Shown: positions 25,362 through 34,991 of the stretch, one piece after another
Layout of the letters: the number at the start of each line of letters is the position of its first letter
Numbering within the stretch: the stretch's first letter is position 1
Source: an uncultured Pelagibacteraceae bacterium
GTDB lineage: Bacteria > Pseudomonadota > Alphaproteobacteria > Pelagibacterales > Pelagibacteraceae
Assembly: GCA_902520645.1 (NCBI GenBank)
Contig: CABYOP010000005.1
Coordinates: 1-42,796, forward strand
Direction: 5' to 3'
Length of the DNA stretch: 42,796 nt
Position numbers and translations under genes: made by a program
Notes under the pieces: generated by a model
Databases searched by the model: none
Told to the model about the DNA's origin: nothing
Seen by the model: the letters and a program-made list of their open reading frames with translations, nothing else

Positions 25362-28358
25362 ATGACTCAAAAATTTAGATTAGAAAATGGTGGTCTTATT
25401 AATAGAGATAAAAAATTATCATTTAAATTTAATGGAAAAACATACTATGGTTACGAGGGAGATACTTTAGCATCTGCTTTAATTGCTAATGGAGTACATT
25501 TAGTCGGTAGAAGCTTTAAATATCATAGACCAAGAGGCTTTTTTGGAGCTGGGGTAGATGAGCCCTATGCAATCGTCCAGCTTTATAGAAATAATGAAAC
25601 CGAGCCAAATATTAAAGCTACAGAGCAAGAGCTTTTTGAAGGACTAGAAGCTAAAAGTGTAAATTGTTGGCCAAGTGTAAACTTCGATATTGGTGCAATT
25701 AATAACTTTTTAAAAATTTTTCTACCAGCAGGATTTTATTACAAGACTTTCATGTGGCCTAAAAGTTTTTGGTATCGAGTTTATGAACCTTTTATTAGAA
25801 AAGCTGCAGGCTTAGGTGTTGCTTCTACAAAACACGATAAAGAGAGATATGAACATAAATATGAATATTGTGACTTATTAATTGCTGGTTCTGGTCCATC
25901 TGGTTTGGCAAGTGCTTATGCAGCCGCAAAAAATGGTGCAAGAGTAATTCTAGCTGAAGATAAACCAAGATTTGGAGGATCCCTGTTAACTAGCGATGTA
26001 AATATTGGAAATCAATCAGGTGAGGATTGGGCAAATGGTATTATTTCTGAACTAAAAGAAATGCCAAATGTGGTTGTTAAAAATAGATCTCAAGTTTTTG
26101 GGTACTATGATCACAATATGTTAGTGATGTCAGAAAAAGTTAGCGATCATCTTCCAAAAACAAAAAAACATCATCCAAAACAAAGACTTTGGTATATTCG
26201 GGCAAAAGAGGTTTTAATTTCTTCAGGATCAATTGAAAGACCACTAGTATTTGGGAACAACGATACTCCTGGCGTAATGTTGTCTTCAGCAGCAAAAGAA
26301 TATTTAAAAGTATACGGTGTTTTAGTTGGTAAAAATCCATTAGTTTTTACAAATAACGACAGCGGATATGAGACAGCTATTGAATTTAAAAAAAATGGAA
26401 TTAATCCAATTATTTTAGACTCTAGAGTTAATCCACAATCAGAAATAATCGATGAAGCGATAAATCTTGGTATTAAAATAAAATTTTCATATGTTGTTGT
26501 TGCCGCACATGGATATAAAAAAGTAAGCTCAGCAGATATCGCAAAAATTTCAAATGATAAAAAGCAACTTGGTACAATTGAAAATATTAAGTGTGATTGT
26601 ATTTGTGTTTCAGGTTTCTGGACACCAACTATTCATTTAGCCTCACAATCAGGCAATAAAACTAAATTTAAGGAAGAAATTGATGCTTTTGTGCCTGGGA
26701 CATCTAAACAAAATGAAACAACTTTAGGTGCTGCTAATGGGATTTTTACACTTGAAGAAACTTTAAAAAGTTCATTCACAGCTGGACAAGATTTGTCGAA
26801 AAAGATTACAAACAAAGATAATAAAATTTCATTTCCTAATGTTGTTGAGAAAATATCTTCTCAACATGACAAGTTTTGGTGTGTGCCTTTGCCTAAAGGA
26901 AAAAATTATAAGAGATTTTTAGATTTTCAAAATGATGTTGCTGTTTCAGACATCGAAATAGCTTTAAAAGAGGGATATCGATCTATAGAGCATGTTAAAA
27001 GATATACAACTCTTGGAATGGCAACTGACCAAGGCAAAACAAGTAATTTGAATGGACTACAATTAGTTTCTGATATTGAAAATAAAGTAGTACCTGCAGT
27101 AGGTCATACTACTTTCAGACCTCCATATACCCCAATATCTATCGGAACAATTGTAGGTAGAGAAGTTGGAAAGCATTCCAAACCTACACGTAAGTCTCCT
27201 ATGCATTCATGGCATGAAAAAAATAATGCTGTATTTGTTGATGCTGGAGTTTGGTTAAGACCAAGATATTACAAACAAGGAAACGAAAATCTTTTTGAAG
27301 CATCAAAGCGAGAAGCTAAAAATGTTAGAACCAATGTTGGTGTTTGTGATGTTACTACTTTAGGAAAAATTGATATCAAAGGTCCTGATGCAGCAGAACT
27401 GCTTAATAGAGTTTACACAAATGCTTGGTTAAAGTTACCAGTTGGTAAAGCAAGATATGGAGTGATGCTTAGAGAAGATGGGATAATTATGGATGATGGA
27501 ACAACAACCAGAATCTCTGAAAATCACTATCATATGACAACTACTACAGCCCAAGCAGCAAATGTACTTTCTCATCTAGAATATTATCTGCAGCTTGTTT
27601 GGCCTGAATTGAATGTGAATGTAGTTTCCACAACAGAACAATGGGCTGGCGCAGCAATAGCTGGACCAAAATCTAGAAAATTATTAGAAAAATTATTTCC
27701 TAATAATGATGTTTCAAACGAAGGACTGCCTTTTATGGGGTACACGGAGTCTGAATTGTTTGGAGTTAAAGCTAGAATTTTTAGAATCTCATTTTCAGGT
27801 GAATTAGCTTACGAGGTAAATGTAGAGTCTGACAATGGACAATTTATGTGGGAAAAAATCATTGAACTAGGTCAAGAGTTTCAAGTTCAGCCTTATGGAA
27901 CAGAAGCGTTATCAACTTTGAGAATTGAAATGGGACATGTGGCAGGATCAGAACTTGATGGAAGAACAATTTCTTATGACACTTCATTAGAGGGATTAAT
28001 TAGTAAAAAGAAAGATTTTATTGGTAAAAGGTCATTAAATAGAGAAGCTTTTACCTCAAGTGACAGACAAAAGATTGTCGGAGTAGTCCCTCTAGACAAA
28101 AAAACAAGCATACCAGAAGGTTCTCATTTAGTGAAAGACGCTCAGGCTCCTTTACCAAACAAAAAATTAGGACACATATCTGCCTCATGCTGGAGTGTAG
28201 AGCATGATAATCCTTTTTCTCTTGCGATTTTAAAAGATGGAAAAAATATGATTGGAGAAAAATTATTTGTTATGTCTCCATTGAAAAACAAAGTAATTCC
28301 AGTTGAAATAGTTTCATCACATTATGTGGATCCAAAAGGAGAAAGAGTTAGATCATGA
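25362..28358 (+). CDS. mgdC: SoxA-type alpha subunit with ferredoxin-like, FAD/NAD and GcvT domains
   Basis: This 998-aa multidomain protein carries, in order: an N-terminal 2Fe-2S-ferredoxin-like fold ([15 protein letters not shown], about 27-45, then [12 protein letters not shown]); a dinucleotide-binding domain ([20 protein letters not shown], about 172-191); a long FAD/NAD oxidoreductase middle; and a C-terminal GcvT-type folate domain of about 390 residues ([52 protein letters not shown]). The last transfers the oxidised methyl carbon to THF as methylene-THF. Length fits SoxA/MgdC. Confidence 0.88.
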   Translation: MTQKFRLENGGLINRDKKLSFKFNGKTYYGYEGDTLASALIANGVHLVGRSFKYHRPRGFFGAGVDEPYAIVQLYRNNETEPNIKATEQELFEGLEAKSVNCWPSVNFDIGAINNFLKIFLPAGFYYKTFMWPKSFWYRVYEPFIRKAAGLGVASTKHDKERYEHKYEYCDLLIAGSGPSGLASAYAAAKNGARVILAEDKPRFGGSLLTSDVNIGNQSGEDWANGIISELKEMPNVVVKNRSQVFGYYDHNMLVMSEKVSDHLPKTKKHHPKQRLWYIRAKEVLISSGSIERPLVFGNNDTPGVMLSSAAKEYLKVYGVLVGKNPLVFTNNDSGYETAIEFKKNGINPIILDSRVNPQSEIIDEAINLGIKIKFSYVVVAAHGYKKVSSADIAKISNDKKQLGTIENIKCDCICVSGFWTPTIHLASQSGNKTKFKEEIDAFVPGTSKQNETTLGAANGIFTLEETLKSSFTAGQDLSKKITNKDNKISFPNVVEKISSQHDKFWCVPLPKGKNYKRFLDFQNDVAVSDIEIALKEGYRSIEHVKRYTTLGMATDQGKTSNLNGLQLVSDIENKVVPAVGHTTFRPPYTPISIGTIVGREVGKHSKPTRKSPMHSWHEKNNAVFVDAGVWLRPRYYKQGNENLFEASKREAKNVRTNVGVCDVTTLGKIDIKGPDAAELLNRVYTNAWLKLPVGKARYGVMLREDGIIMDDGTTTRISENHYHMTTTTAQAANVLSHLEYYLQLVWPELNVNVVSTTEQWAGAAIAGPKSRKLLEKLFPNNDVSNEGLPFMGYTESELFGVKARIFRISFSGELAYEVNVESDNGQFMWEKIIELGQEFQVQPYGTEALSTLRIEMGHVAGSELDGRTISYDTSLEGLISKKKDFIGKRSLNREAFTSSDRQKIVGVVPLDKKTSIPEGSHLVKDAQAPLPNKKLGHISASCWSVEHDNPFSLAILKDGKNMIGEKLFVMSPLKNKVIPVEIVSSHYVDPKGERVRS

Positions 28359-28942
28359 GTTCAATATCAGCTTTAGAAAATACCCATCAAAAAGGACAAT
28401 TTGGTGATTGTGATGGAAAAAATGAAAAAAATTTAATTAAAATTTCAGAAATAAAAAACTTATATATTACTCAGATTGTTCAACATAAAAATTCAAATGC
28501 TGTATGCGAAGAAATTAAAATAGATAATTTAAATCTAATTTCAAAACCATTATCGGTAGAAAATAATGAAAATACACGAATTCTTTGGAATGGACCAAGA
28601 AATTGGCTGGTTATTACAACCCAAAAAGAAGTTTTTTTTGAAATTGATAAAAAACTTGAAGAGGGGGATTTTGCAGTCACAGATATTTCTCATTCAAAAT
28701 CAATTATTGAGCTAGAAGGAGATAATGCTAAAGAAGTTTTAAAAAAAGGATGCCCTTTTAACTTTAATGAATTAAATAAAAATAATTGTCTGAATTCCAC
28801 ATTTAATGGAATGTCAGTAATTGTTGACATGATAAATAACGAACCAGATACATTTAGAATTTTTGCTCTAAGAAGTTTTGGAGAGTCACTATATCATTCA
28901 ATAACAGATTCATCCTTAGAATTTGGCTATATAGGAAAATAA
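28355..28942 (+). CDS. mgdD: SoxG-type gamma subunit
   Basis: This 195-aa protein of the sarcosine-oxidase gamma family has the GcvT-related pattern [37 protein letters not shown] and [14 protein letters not shown]. It starts with an ATGA overlap on the mgdC stop. It completes the beta-delta-alpha-gamma set. Its stop lies one base from the stop of the opposing EamA gene. Confidence 0.83.
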   Translation: MSSISALENTHQKGQFGDCDGKNEKNLIKISEIKNLYITQIVQHKNSNAVCEEIKIDNLNLISKPLSVENNENTRILWNGPRNWLVITTQKEVFFEIDKKLEEGDFAVTDISHSKSIIELEGDNAKEVLKKGCPFNFNELNKNNCLNSTFNGMSVIVDMINNEPDTFRIFALRSFGESLYHSITDSSLEFGYIGK

Positions 28943-28943
28943 T

Positions 28944-29792
28944 TTAATCTCTTGTAGCTACATAAACACCAATTGTTGCAATTAAAAAACCAAGAAGATC
29001 TAAATTATTTAGGCTTTCGTTTAAAAAAATCCAAGCCATTAATGCAGAAGTAGGAGGAATTAAAAAAAAAATAGAAACTGTTTTACTTGCAGAATTTCTT
29101 TTAATTAAAAGCATTAAAATTGTAAAAGCTCCAAACGAAACTAAAAAAACCTGATGACTCATTGCAATTAAAAAAGTGGTTGAAAAATCTATGTAAGGTT
29201 CTGCAAAAAGAATAATTATCACAACATGAAAAACAACCCCCCCCAAAGCCTGATTCATATTACTTACTGATAAAGGCAAGTTATTACTTAATTTTTTTTG
29301 CCACAAAGTAGAAAATGTAATTGCTAATAACGCGATTATAGTCGCGATTAATCCTGCTGTTGGTATTTTAGAGCCTAAATCAAAACCTAATACAAGTCCT
29401 GCACCAGTAAATCCCAATAAAACACCCACCCATTGTTTTGGTGATACTTTCTCATTTAAAATTGGTCCACTCAATGCATTTGTGAGAACTGGTTGAAGGG
29501 TTACAATTAAAGCCGCAATTGCTGTGGGCATGCCAATTGAAATTGAGTAAAAGACACCACCAAGATAAAAACCATGAAATAATACACCACTAAAAAAAGA
29601 CTCAAAAAAGTTTCTTTTACTTACAAGAATTTTTTGTTTTGAATAAATAGAAAATAAAAAAAAACCTAAAGCAACTAAAGCAAATCTAAAAGATAGGGCG
29701 GCAAATGGATCACTGTTGTCTATAATAGGCTTAGTTGTTATGAAAGCAGAGGACCATAGAAGTATAAATATGAAAGGGTAAATTTTTAGCAT
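28944..29792 (-). CDS. EamA/DMT-family transporter
   Basis: This 282-aa protein has about ten hydrophobic helices and the two-repeat EamA layout. The first repeat begins WSSAFITTKPIID and the second includes LIKRNSASKTVSIFFLIPPTSALMAWIFLNE. The family exports metabolites such as amino acids or nucleotides; substrate unknown. A tract of eight G in the coding strand (29237-29244) interrupts the usually A/T-rich sequence in the middle of the gene. Confidence 0.85.
   Translation of the reverse strand: MLKIYPFIFILLWSSAFITTKPIIDNSDPFAALSFRFALVALGFFLFSIYSKQKILVSKRNFFESFFSGVLFHGFYLGGVFYSISIGMPTAIAALIVTLQPVLTNALSGPILNEKVSPKQWVGVLLGFTGAGLVLGFDLGSKIPTAGLIATIIALLAITFSTLWQKKLSNNLPLSVSNMNQALGGVVFHVVIIILFAEPYIDFSTTFLIAMSHQVFLVSFGAFTILMLLIKRNSASKTVSIFFLIPPTSALMAWIFLNESLNNLDLLGFLIATIGVYVATRD
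29237..29244. repeat. G8/C8 homopolymer inside the EamA gene
   Basis: Eight C on the plus strand (eight G in the coding sense) fall in the codons for Leu-Gly-Gly-Val of ALGGVV. A gain or loss of one base would truncate the transporter. Such tracts are conspicuous in a genome this poor in G+C. Confidence 0.9.
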
Positions 29793-29895
29793 CTTGTTTA
29801 ATAAACAAATAAATTAAATAAAATCAAATAAATCAGTACCTATAATGAACAAATTAGATATAGAAACGAATTACCAAATCACCTAATGTTTAACT

Positions 29896-30282
29896 ATGAA
29901 ATTTAAATTGTTTAGAATTCTAACAGTTATAGTGTCTTTTTTCTTTTTGACGGGTTTTGTACCAATTTTTTCATTTATTGGTCCAGGTGTAACAGCTCTT
30001 ACCTCAGGTAACGTTTATAAAGCTAGTGCACAATTCATAATTAATCAACGTATAGAAAAAGAGACTGGTAAAAATTCTTTAACTTTAATTAAAGAAACGT
30101 TAGTCGAAAAAACAGATAAAAAAATTAAAATTAATTCGTTTGATGAAGACCTAAGACAATTAGTGGAAACAAGAATTAAAATGACTAGACAAAAACTTAA
30201 TAATCATAATTTACAAAAATTACTTAAAAAACGAATTAAGGTCACTAGATCAATACTTGATTTAAATAATACTACTCAATAA
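29896..30282 (+). CDS. Exported protein of unknown function, 128 aa
   Basis: An N-terminal signal or anchor (about residues 5-30, ILTVIVSFFFLTGFVPIFSF) is followed by GPGVTALTSGNVYKASAQFI and a very basic helical C-terminus with two near-repeats: TRIKMTRQKLN and KRIKVTRSILD. No family is recognised; the GPGVTALTSGN segment looks conserved-type rather than random. Its last 11 bases overlap the opposing gene. Confidence 0.7.
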   Translation: MKFKLFRILTVIVSFFFLTGFVPIFSFIGPGVTALTSGNVYKASAQFIINQRIEKETGKNSLTLIKETLVEKTDKKIKINSFDEDLRQLVETRIKMTRQKLNNHNLQKLLKKRIKVTRSILDLNNTTQ

Positions 30283-30712
30283 TATTTAGATATATCAAAT
30301 CTTCTTGATCAGCTTCTTTGCACCACATTTCATAGCTTTCACAAACTCTCCACAAGTGATCAAAAGCTCTCTGTGAAATTTCTAGCGGAAAATGACTCTT
30401 GGTATAATAAAGCTTTGGTATTTTCATTAAAAATCTTACCATAGAATCTTTTTGAAGCTCTAAAAGTCTTAAAGTTTCTTCATTAATTTTTTTTTTAGTT
30501 ATCTTGTCAATAAATTTATTATTCTTAAGTTCTAAGAACCATTTATCATGAAATTCTCCAGAACTTAAAATGTCATATTCTTTAGTAGTCATGAAAATTT
30601 CAAAAGCTTGTATATTATTTATTTCGAGATTTTGTTTTTTTATTTCTATTATATTTGAATAAACAAATTCTGCTGCTCTTAACACATATGGCTTTTCAGA
30701 CTTTTTAGACAT
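30272..30712 (-). CDS. Hypothetical soluble protein, 146 aa
   Basis: This is a mostly helical, charged protein without signal peptide or membrane segment. Aromatic/charged clusters such as FHDKWFLELKNN, IPKLYYTKSH and ESYEMWCKEADQEDL are visible; I recognise no domain. It starts 3 bases after the racemase stop and is probably co-transcribed with it. Confidence 0.65.
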   Translation of the reverse strand: MSKKSEKPYVLRAAEFVYSNIIEIKKQNLEINNIQAFEIFMTTKEYDILSSGEFHDKWFLELKNNKFIDKITKKKINEETLRLLELQKDSMVRFLMKIPKLYYTKSHFPLEISQRAFDHLWRVCESYEMWCKEADQEDLIYLNIIE

Positions 30713-30715
30713 AAA

Positions 30716-31462
30716 CTAATTTTTATGCTTAGCCATAGCTGAATGAGCCAAAATTAAGTTAGGATCTAAAAATACTTTTGAGGATTTTACATTTTCAAAT
30801 GATTTGAATGCAAAAATAGCAATTGGGAGTTCTGTACAACCTAAAATAATTTTTTTACACTTCATTTTAATTAAGGAATCAATTGCAGGTTTAATTGCTT
30901 TTGCAGCAGCTTTAACATTTCCCATTTTAACTAATTTAATAGCTTTATTAACTGACAATTTTTGTATTTGTTGAGATGGCTCTATCAATTGAAAATCATT
31001 GTCGAAAAATTTTTTATAAACCCCAGTTTTAAGGGTACCCTCAGTGGCTAGGAGACCAACTTTAGAGTTTTTTTTGCATTTTTTTTTCGTAAATTTGAAA
31101 ACCTCTTTAGGCATATTAATTATTGGAATGTTAATTTTTTTTCGTAAATCATCATACCAATAATGAGCTGTATTACAGGGGATAACAATAAATTTACATT
31201 TATTTTTCTCAAGTAATTTACAACCTTTAAGTAAACTTTTTAAAACTCTTTCGTACTTTATTTTGCTTTTCTTGTTTGTAGATCTGTTAGAAAGATTTTT
31301 TGTTTGAGATCCAATTGATTCAGGTCTACCAGGAATATTAGATTTGTTGTAGAGTAAAAATAAGGGATATTCTTGATCAATTTTTCCTCTATTCAGAACT
31401 GCAAGCTTGTTACAAAAATCAAGACCAGCTTGAGTTCCCATTCCACCTAAAATTCCAATCAT
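30716..31462 (-). CDS. Aspartate/glutamate racemase family protein
   Basis: This 248-aa protein shows GILGGMGTQAGLDF at the N-terminus and the two catalytic-cysteine blocks of the Asp/Glu racemase family: IPCNTAHYWYDD and LGCTELPIA. The cofactor-independent enzyme would invert aspartate (or another acidic amino acid). It sits between a cold-shock gene and a small unknown; nothing in the context fixes the substrate. Confidence 0.88.
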   Translation of the reverse strand: MIGILGGMGTQAGLDFCNKLAVLNRGKIDQEYPLFLLYNKSNIPGRPESIGSQTKNLSNRSTNKKSKIKYERVLKSLLKGCKLLEKNKCKFIVIPCNTAHYWYDDLRKKINIPIINMPKEVFKFTKKKCKKNSKVGLLATEGTLKTGVYKKFFDNDFQLIEPSQQIQKLSVNKAIKLVKMGNVKAAAKAIKPAIDSLIKMKCKKIILGCTELPIAIFAFKSFENVKSSKVFLDPNLILAHSAMAKHKN

Positions 31463-31539
31463 ATTTTTGATTAATTTATTAATTTTTTAATTTAATTCTA
31501 TAATTTATAATTGTGTTTAAAGGTTGTTATTAATTAAGG

Positions 31540-31589
31540 AATTGGCTGAATATTTAGTTTGTTATTACAAATAAAATTTTCAGCCAATT
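31540..31589 (-). ncRNA. Long 3' hairpin downstream of the cold-shock gene
   Basis: An 11-bp perfect inverted repeat (31540-31550 aattggctgaa, 31579-31589 ttcagccaatt) encloses 28 A/T-rich bases that can pair further. It begins 12 bases after the csp stop. No T-run follows on the minus strand, so it looks more like an mRNA-stabilising or processing hairpin than a classical terminator. Not matched to a known RNA family. Confidence 0.5.
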
Positions 31590-31601
31590 GGAAGTGTGAA
31601 A

Positions 31602-31808
31602 TTATGCAGTTTTTAAGTTAACTGCTGAAGGACCTTTAGGACCATCTTCAACATCGAAAGTCAAAGCTTGACCCTCATCTAAACCGTTCATACCAGCATC
31701 TCTTACAGCTGAAACATGTACAAACACATCTTTTTCTTTATCTTCTCTTTCAATAAAACCAAAACCTTTGGTTGGATTGAACCATTTTACTTTTCCTTGT
31801 AGACTCAT
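31602..31808 (-). CDS. csp: Cold-shock protein (CspA family)
   Basis: This 68-aa single cold-shock domain ([20 protein letters not shown]) has both RNA-binding motifs, KGFGFIE (RNP1) and VFVHVSAV (RNP2). It is a single-strand RNA chaperone. It has an isolated position: the 116-base upstream spacer contains TTGACA on the minus strand (31895-31890) as a possible -35 without a convincing -10, leaving room for a long 5' leader as in other csp genes. A stable hairpin follows the stop. Confidence 0.96.
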   Translation of the reverse strand: MSLQGKVKWFNPTKGFGFIEREDKEKDVFVHVSAVRDAGMNGLDEGQALTFDVEDGPKGPSAVNLKTA

Positions 31809-31924
31809 ATTTATCTTCTTACTTTTTGTTATATTAATTTATTACTTATAATTAAGTAATCTTGGCTTTGTTTAGATTTTGAGAGGGTTTGTCAACAAAA
31901 TATATTATAAATTAAAAATATTTT

Positions 31925-32392
31925 CTAATTTGTGTCAATAATTTTGGTCAAATATACAGAATTTACATCTTCTTTATAGTGTGCAAAAGGTTGGCATTCC
32001 TCAAATTCACATTTTTTAAAAAGTTTTCTTGCTGGTAAAAAAAAATCCCCAGCACCCGTCTCAATACTTAATTTTTTTATCTTTAGTTTCTTGGCTTCAT
32101 TAATTAAATGATTAATTACATTAATTCCATGCCCTTTATTTCTAAAATTATCATGAATTCTTATAGATTTGAATTCTCCATGACCCTCATCTAGAAATTT
32201 TAGAGCACCGCAACCTATTAAATTTTCATCTTGCCACAAGCTCCAAAATTTAATTGATGATACTTTAAGACCAGGAATATCTAAAACATGAGCGCTACCT
32301 TCTGGAGATGCTGCTCTAAGTTCAATAAAGTGTTTACTAAGAAGTTCATGAACTTTAGGATTATCAAAATTACCTTCTAATGATTTAAACAT
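31925..32392 (-). CDS. GNAT-family N-acetyltransferase
   Basis: This 155-aa protein has the acetyl-CoA loop written as IHDNFRNKGHGINVINHLI (about 80-98, R-x-x-G-x-G type) and a following KLSIETG strand. It resembles small-molecule/amino-acid acetyltransferases. It begins directly at the end of purK (ATG next to the purK stop), so it is the third gene of purE-purK-GNAT. Substrate unknown. Confidence 0.82.
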   Translation of the reverse strand: MFKSLEGNFDNPKVHELLSKHFIELRAASPEGSAHVLDIPGLKVSSIKFWSLWQDENLIGCGALKFLDEGHGEFKSIRIHDNFRNKGHGINVINHLINEAKKLKIKKLSIETGAGDFFLPARKLFKKCEFEECQPFAHYKEDVNSVYLTKIIDTN

Positions 32393-33439
32393 TTAAATTA
32401 ATATTGTGATATGTCCCATTTTTCTTTTTTCTTTAATTTCTTTTTTTAAATAATCAAAGAAAAATTCATTCTCTTTAAAGTTAGGAGAATTTCTATACCG
32501 AGATATCTGATCACCTAGTAAATTAATCATTTTTGCATTAGAAATTTTTTTTAATGGTATTTGGTCTAACCCACAAACTGCTCTAATATGATTTTCAAAT
32601 TGACTTATATTGTATGAATTGATTGTAAGATGGCCAGAGTTATGTACTCTAGGTGCAACTTCGTTTACATATAAATTATCATTTCTATCGATAAAAAATT
32701 CTACACACAAAGTTCCCACATATTTAAGTTCTTCTGCAATCAGCATAGCCCAGTCTTTAGATTGATTAAAAATTTTTTCATTTATTTCAGCAGGTATTTT
32801 AGAATATTTTAATATTTGATCTTCATGCGTATTCTCAATGGGCTCATAAATTTCGTATTTATTATTACTAAATCTAGTTATAATTATTGAGATTTCTTTT
32901 TTTAGTTTAACAAGTTTCTCAAGAATATATCCACTGGAAAAATCTATATTAATAGAATTTAACTCTTCGGTAGAATTTATTGGATGTTGTCCTTTTCCAT
33001 CATAACCAAGAGTAGTCGTCTTCAATATACCTGGTAAAAAATCTTTCAAGGCATCTATGTCTGACTTTTTTTCAATTGATACATACCTTGTAGTTCTAAT
33101 ATTTAATTTATTTATAAAATCTTTTTCAGCCAATCGATGTTGAATAAGTCGATTTACAGAAGGTTTAGGTAAAACTGGTTTTAACTTGTTTATTTCACTA
33201 AGAGTTTCAAAAGGTATATTTTCAAATTCATAAGTTACAACGTCAACTTGATTAACAAAATCACTAACTTTCTCCTTGTCATCGTACTTTCCTGAAATAA
33301 ATTTATTACAAAAGTTCTGAGCTGGAGCATCTACATCATCAGAAAAAATTATAGTTTTAACGTTTAATTTTTTTGCAGCAATTGCCAACATACTACCTAG
33401 CTGTCCACCTCCTATAATACCAAGAGTAATATCAGACAT
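32393..33439 (-). CDS. purK: N5-carboxyaminoimidazole ribonucleotide synthase
   Basis: This 348-aa ATP-grasp enzyme of purine synthesis opens with LGIIGGGQLGSMLA. The ATP-grasp core shows KTTTLGYDGKGQHPI and the metal site includes EVAPRVHNSGHLTI. It makes N5-CAIR from AIR, bicarbonate and ATP. It is directly adjacent to purE (stop of one next to start of the other), the usual pairing. Confidence 0.96.
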   Translation of the reverse strand: MSDITLGIIGGGQLGSMLAIAAKKLNVKTIIFSDDVDAPAQNFCNKFISGKYDDKEKVSDFVNQVDVVTYEFENIPFETLSEINKLKPVLPKPSVNRLIQHRLAEKDFINKLNIRTTRYVSIEKKSDIDALKDFLPGILKTTTLGYDGKGQHPINSTEELNSINIDFSSGYILEKLVKLKKEISIIITRFSNNKYEIYEPIENTHEDQILKYSKIPAEINEKIFNQSKDWAMLIAEELKYVGTLCVEFFIDRNDNLYVNEVAPRVHNSGHLTINSYNISQFENHIRAVCGLDQIPLKKISNAKMINLLGDQISRYRNSPNFKENEFFFDYLKKEIKEKRKMGHITILI

Positions 33440-33931
33440 TTATTTAGGATTTTTTTTAACTGATTTAGTTTGACTAGATCTCCAGTTGCTCAATTTTCGT
33501 TTAATAGATGCATTCTGATTTGCTATTATTGAAGCTGCTAGTAATGCAGCATTAATTGCACCGTCTTCACCAATAGCAAGTGTTCCAACAGGTATTCCTT
33601 TTGGCATTTGAGCTATTGATAAAAGACTGTCTAAGCCTTTTAATTTTTTGCTCTCCATAGGGACACCAAGAACAGGTAATGATGTAAGTGCTGAGATCAT
33701 ACCTGGCAAATGTGCTGATCCTCCAGCACCTGCTATAATTACGCCTATATTATTTTGTTCCGCTTTTAGAGCATAATCATACATCCTTTTTGGAGTTCTG
33801 TGAGCTGATACAATTTTTGTCTCAAAAGAAACACCAATTTTTTTTAGGGTTTTTTCTGCCAGCTGCATAGTTTTATAATCAGACTGGCTACCCATAACGA
33901 TTGAAACTTTTAGATTTCTATTTTTTTTCAT
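33440..33931 (-). CDS. purE: N5-CAIR mutase
   Basis: This 163-aa class-I PurE has [23 protein letters not shown] and [13 protein letters not shown], the three signature blocks with the catalytic His. It converts N5-CAIR to CAIR. It is first gene of the minus-strand pur unit, divergent from the M19-like gene. Confidence 0.97.
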   Translation of the reverse strand: MKKNRNLKVSIVMGSQSDYKTMQLAEKTLKKIGVSFETKIVSAHRTPKRMYDYALKAEQNNIGVIIAGAGGSAHLPGMISALTSLPVLGVPMESKKLKGLDSLLSIAQMPKGIPVGTLAIGEDGAINAALLAASIIANQNASIKRKLSNWRSSQTKSVKKNPK

Positions 33932-34023
33932 GAGATTTAGTAATTAGTTTATTTCAAAATTAACTTAAAATTTCAATAAAATTAATAGTATTTAAAAAAC
34001 ATATTGATTAGAGTTCAACTAAT

Positions 34024-34989
34024 ATGAATTTTAAAATTGATAACCTTCAATATTGTAATTGGTCAAGAGAAACCTTCGAATTTAATAGATCTGCAGGTCT
34101 TGATGCTGTTCACGTTACAATAGTCTATCATGAAGATTTCAATGAGTTATTAGCTGAGATTAAAAAATGGGAAAAACTTTTTAAAGAAAACTCAGATATA
34201 ATATTTCAAGGCTGGGACTTCAAAGATATAGAAAAGGCAAATAAAGAGAAAAAAACAGCAATTTTTTTTGGTTTTCAAAATTGTTCTCCAATAGAGGATG
34301 ATATAAAATTAGTTGAAAAAATACATAAACTAGGTTGCCGATTTATGCAGCTTACTTACAACAACCAATCATTATTAGCTACTGGTTGTTATGAAAATAC
34401 AGACAGTGGAGTTACCAATTTTGGACGTGAAGTCATTAAAGAAATGAATAGGGTGGGTGTAGTAATTGACATGTCACATTCAGCTGAAAAAAGTACAATT
34501 GACGCAATCGAGTTAAGTCAAAAACCAATAGCAATAACACATGCAAATCCAAATTTTTGGCATCCTGCAAAAAGAAACAAATCGTCTGATTTGTTAAAAA
34601 TTTTAAGTGATAGCGGAGGTATTCTTGGATTATCTTTATATCCACATCATTTAAAAGATAACACAAATTGTACCCTTGAAAGTTTTTGTGAGATGGTTGC
34701 TAAGACGGCTGAAATAATGAACACAAAACAAATAGGTATCGGATCTGATCTTTGCCTTCAGCAACCTGATAGTGTTGTTGAATGGATGAGAAATGGAACA
34801 TGGTCCAAGAGTACAAATTTTGGTGAAGGTAATAAAAATAAACCTGGCTTTCCCAAACAACCTCAATGGTTTGAGGATGCTAGGGGTTTTTCAAATATCG
34901 AAAAAGGTCTTAAAAAAGTTGGATTTTCTGATGAAGAGACAAATGGAATACTTGGAAACAACTGGTACAATTTCTATAAATTAATTTAG
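34024..34989 (+). CDS. Peptidase M19 (renal dipeptidase)-like protein with altered metal site
   Basis: This 321-aa barrel has the M19 features VVIDMSHSAEKS, IAITHANP, RNKSSDLL and IGIGSDL, keeping the two downstream His ligands. The N-terminal HxD zinc motif is absent: the aligned place reads KIDNLQYCNW. The bridging Glu of the usual EGG motif also appears replaced (FGFQNCSP). Activity may therefore use one metal or differ from dipeptide hydrolysis. It leads a four-gene operon with a 553-aa unknown, a DUF3726 protein and a 55-aa Cys-pair protein. Confidence 0.8.
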   Translation: MNFKIDNLQYCNWSRETFEFNRSAGLDAVHVTIVYHEDFNELLAEIKKWEKLFKENSDIIFQGWDFKDIEKANKEKKTAIFFGFQNCSPIEDDIKLVEKIHKLGCRFMQLTYNNQSLLATGCYENTDSGVTNFGREVIKEMNRVGVVIDMSHSAEKSTIDAIELSQKPIAITHANPNFWHPAKRNKSSDLLKILSDSGGILGLSLYPHHLKDNTNCTLESFCEMVAKTAEIMNTKQIGIGSDLCLQQPDSVVEWMRNGTWSKSTNFGEGNKNKPGFPKQPQWFEDARGFSNIEKGLKKVGFSDEETNGILGNNWYNFYKLI

Positions 34990-34991
34990 TT

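Noticed and set aside
23835..28942. Calling the SoxBDAG-like operon a plain sarcosine oxidase
   Set aside because: Sequence alone cannot separate sarcosine from N-methylglutamate enzymes; context with gmaS-mgsABC and fhs favours MgdABCD, so that name was used with reduced confidence.
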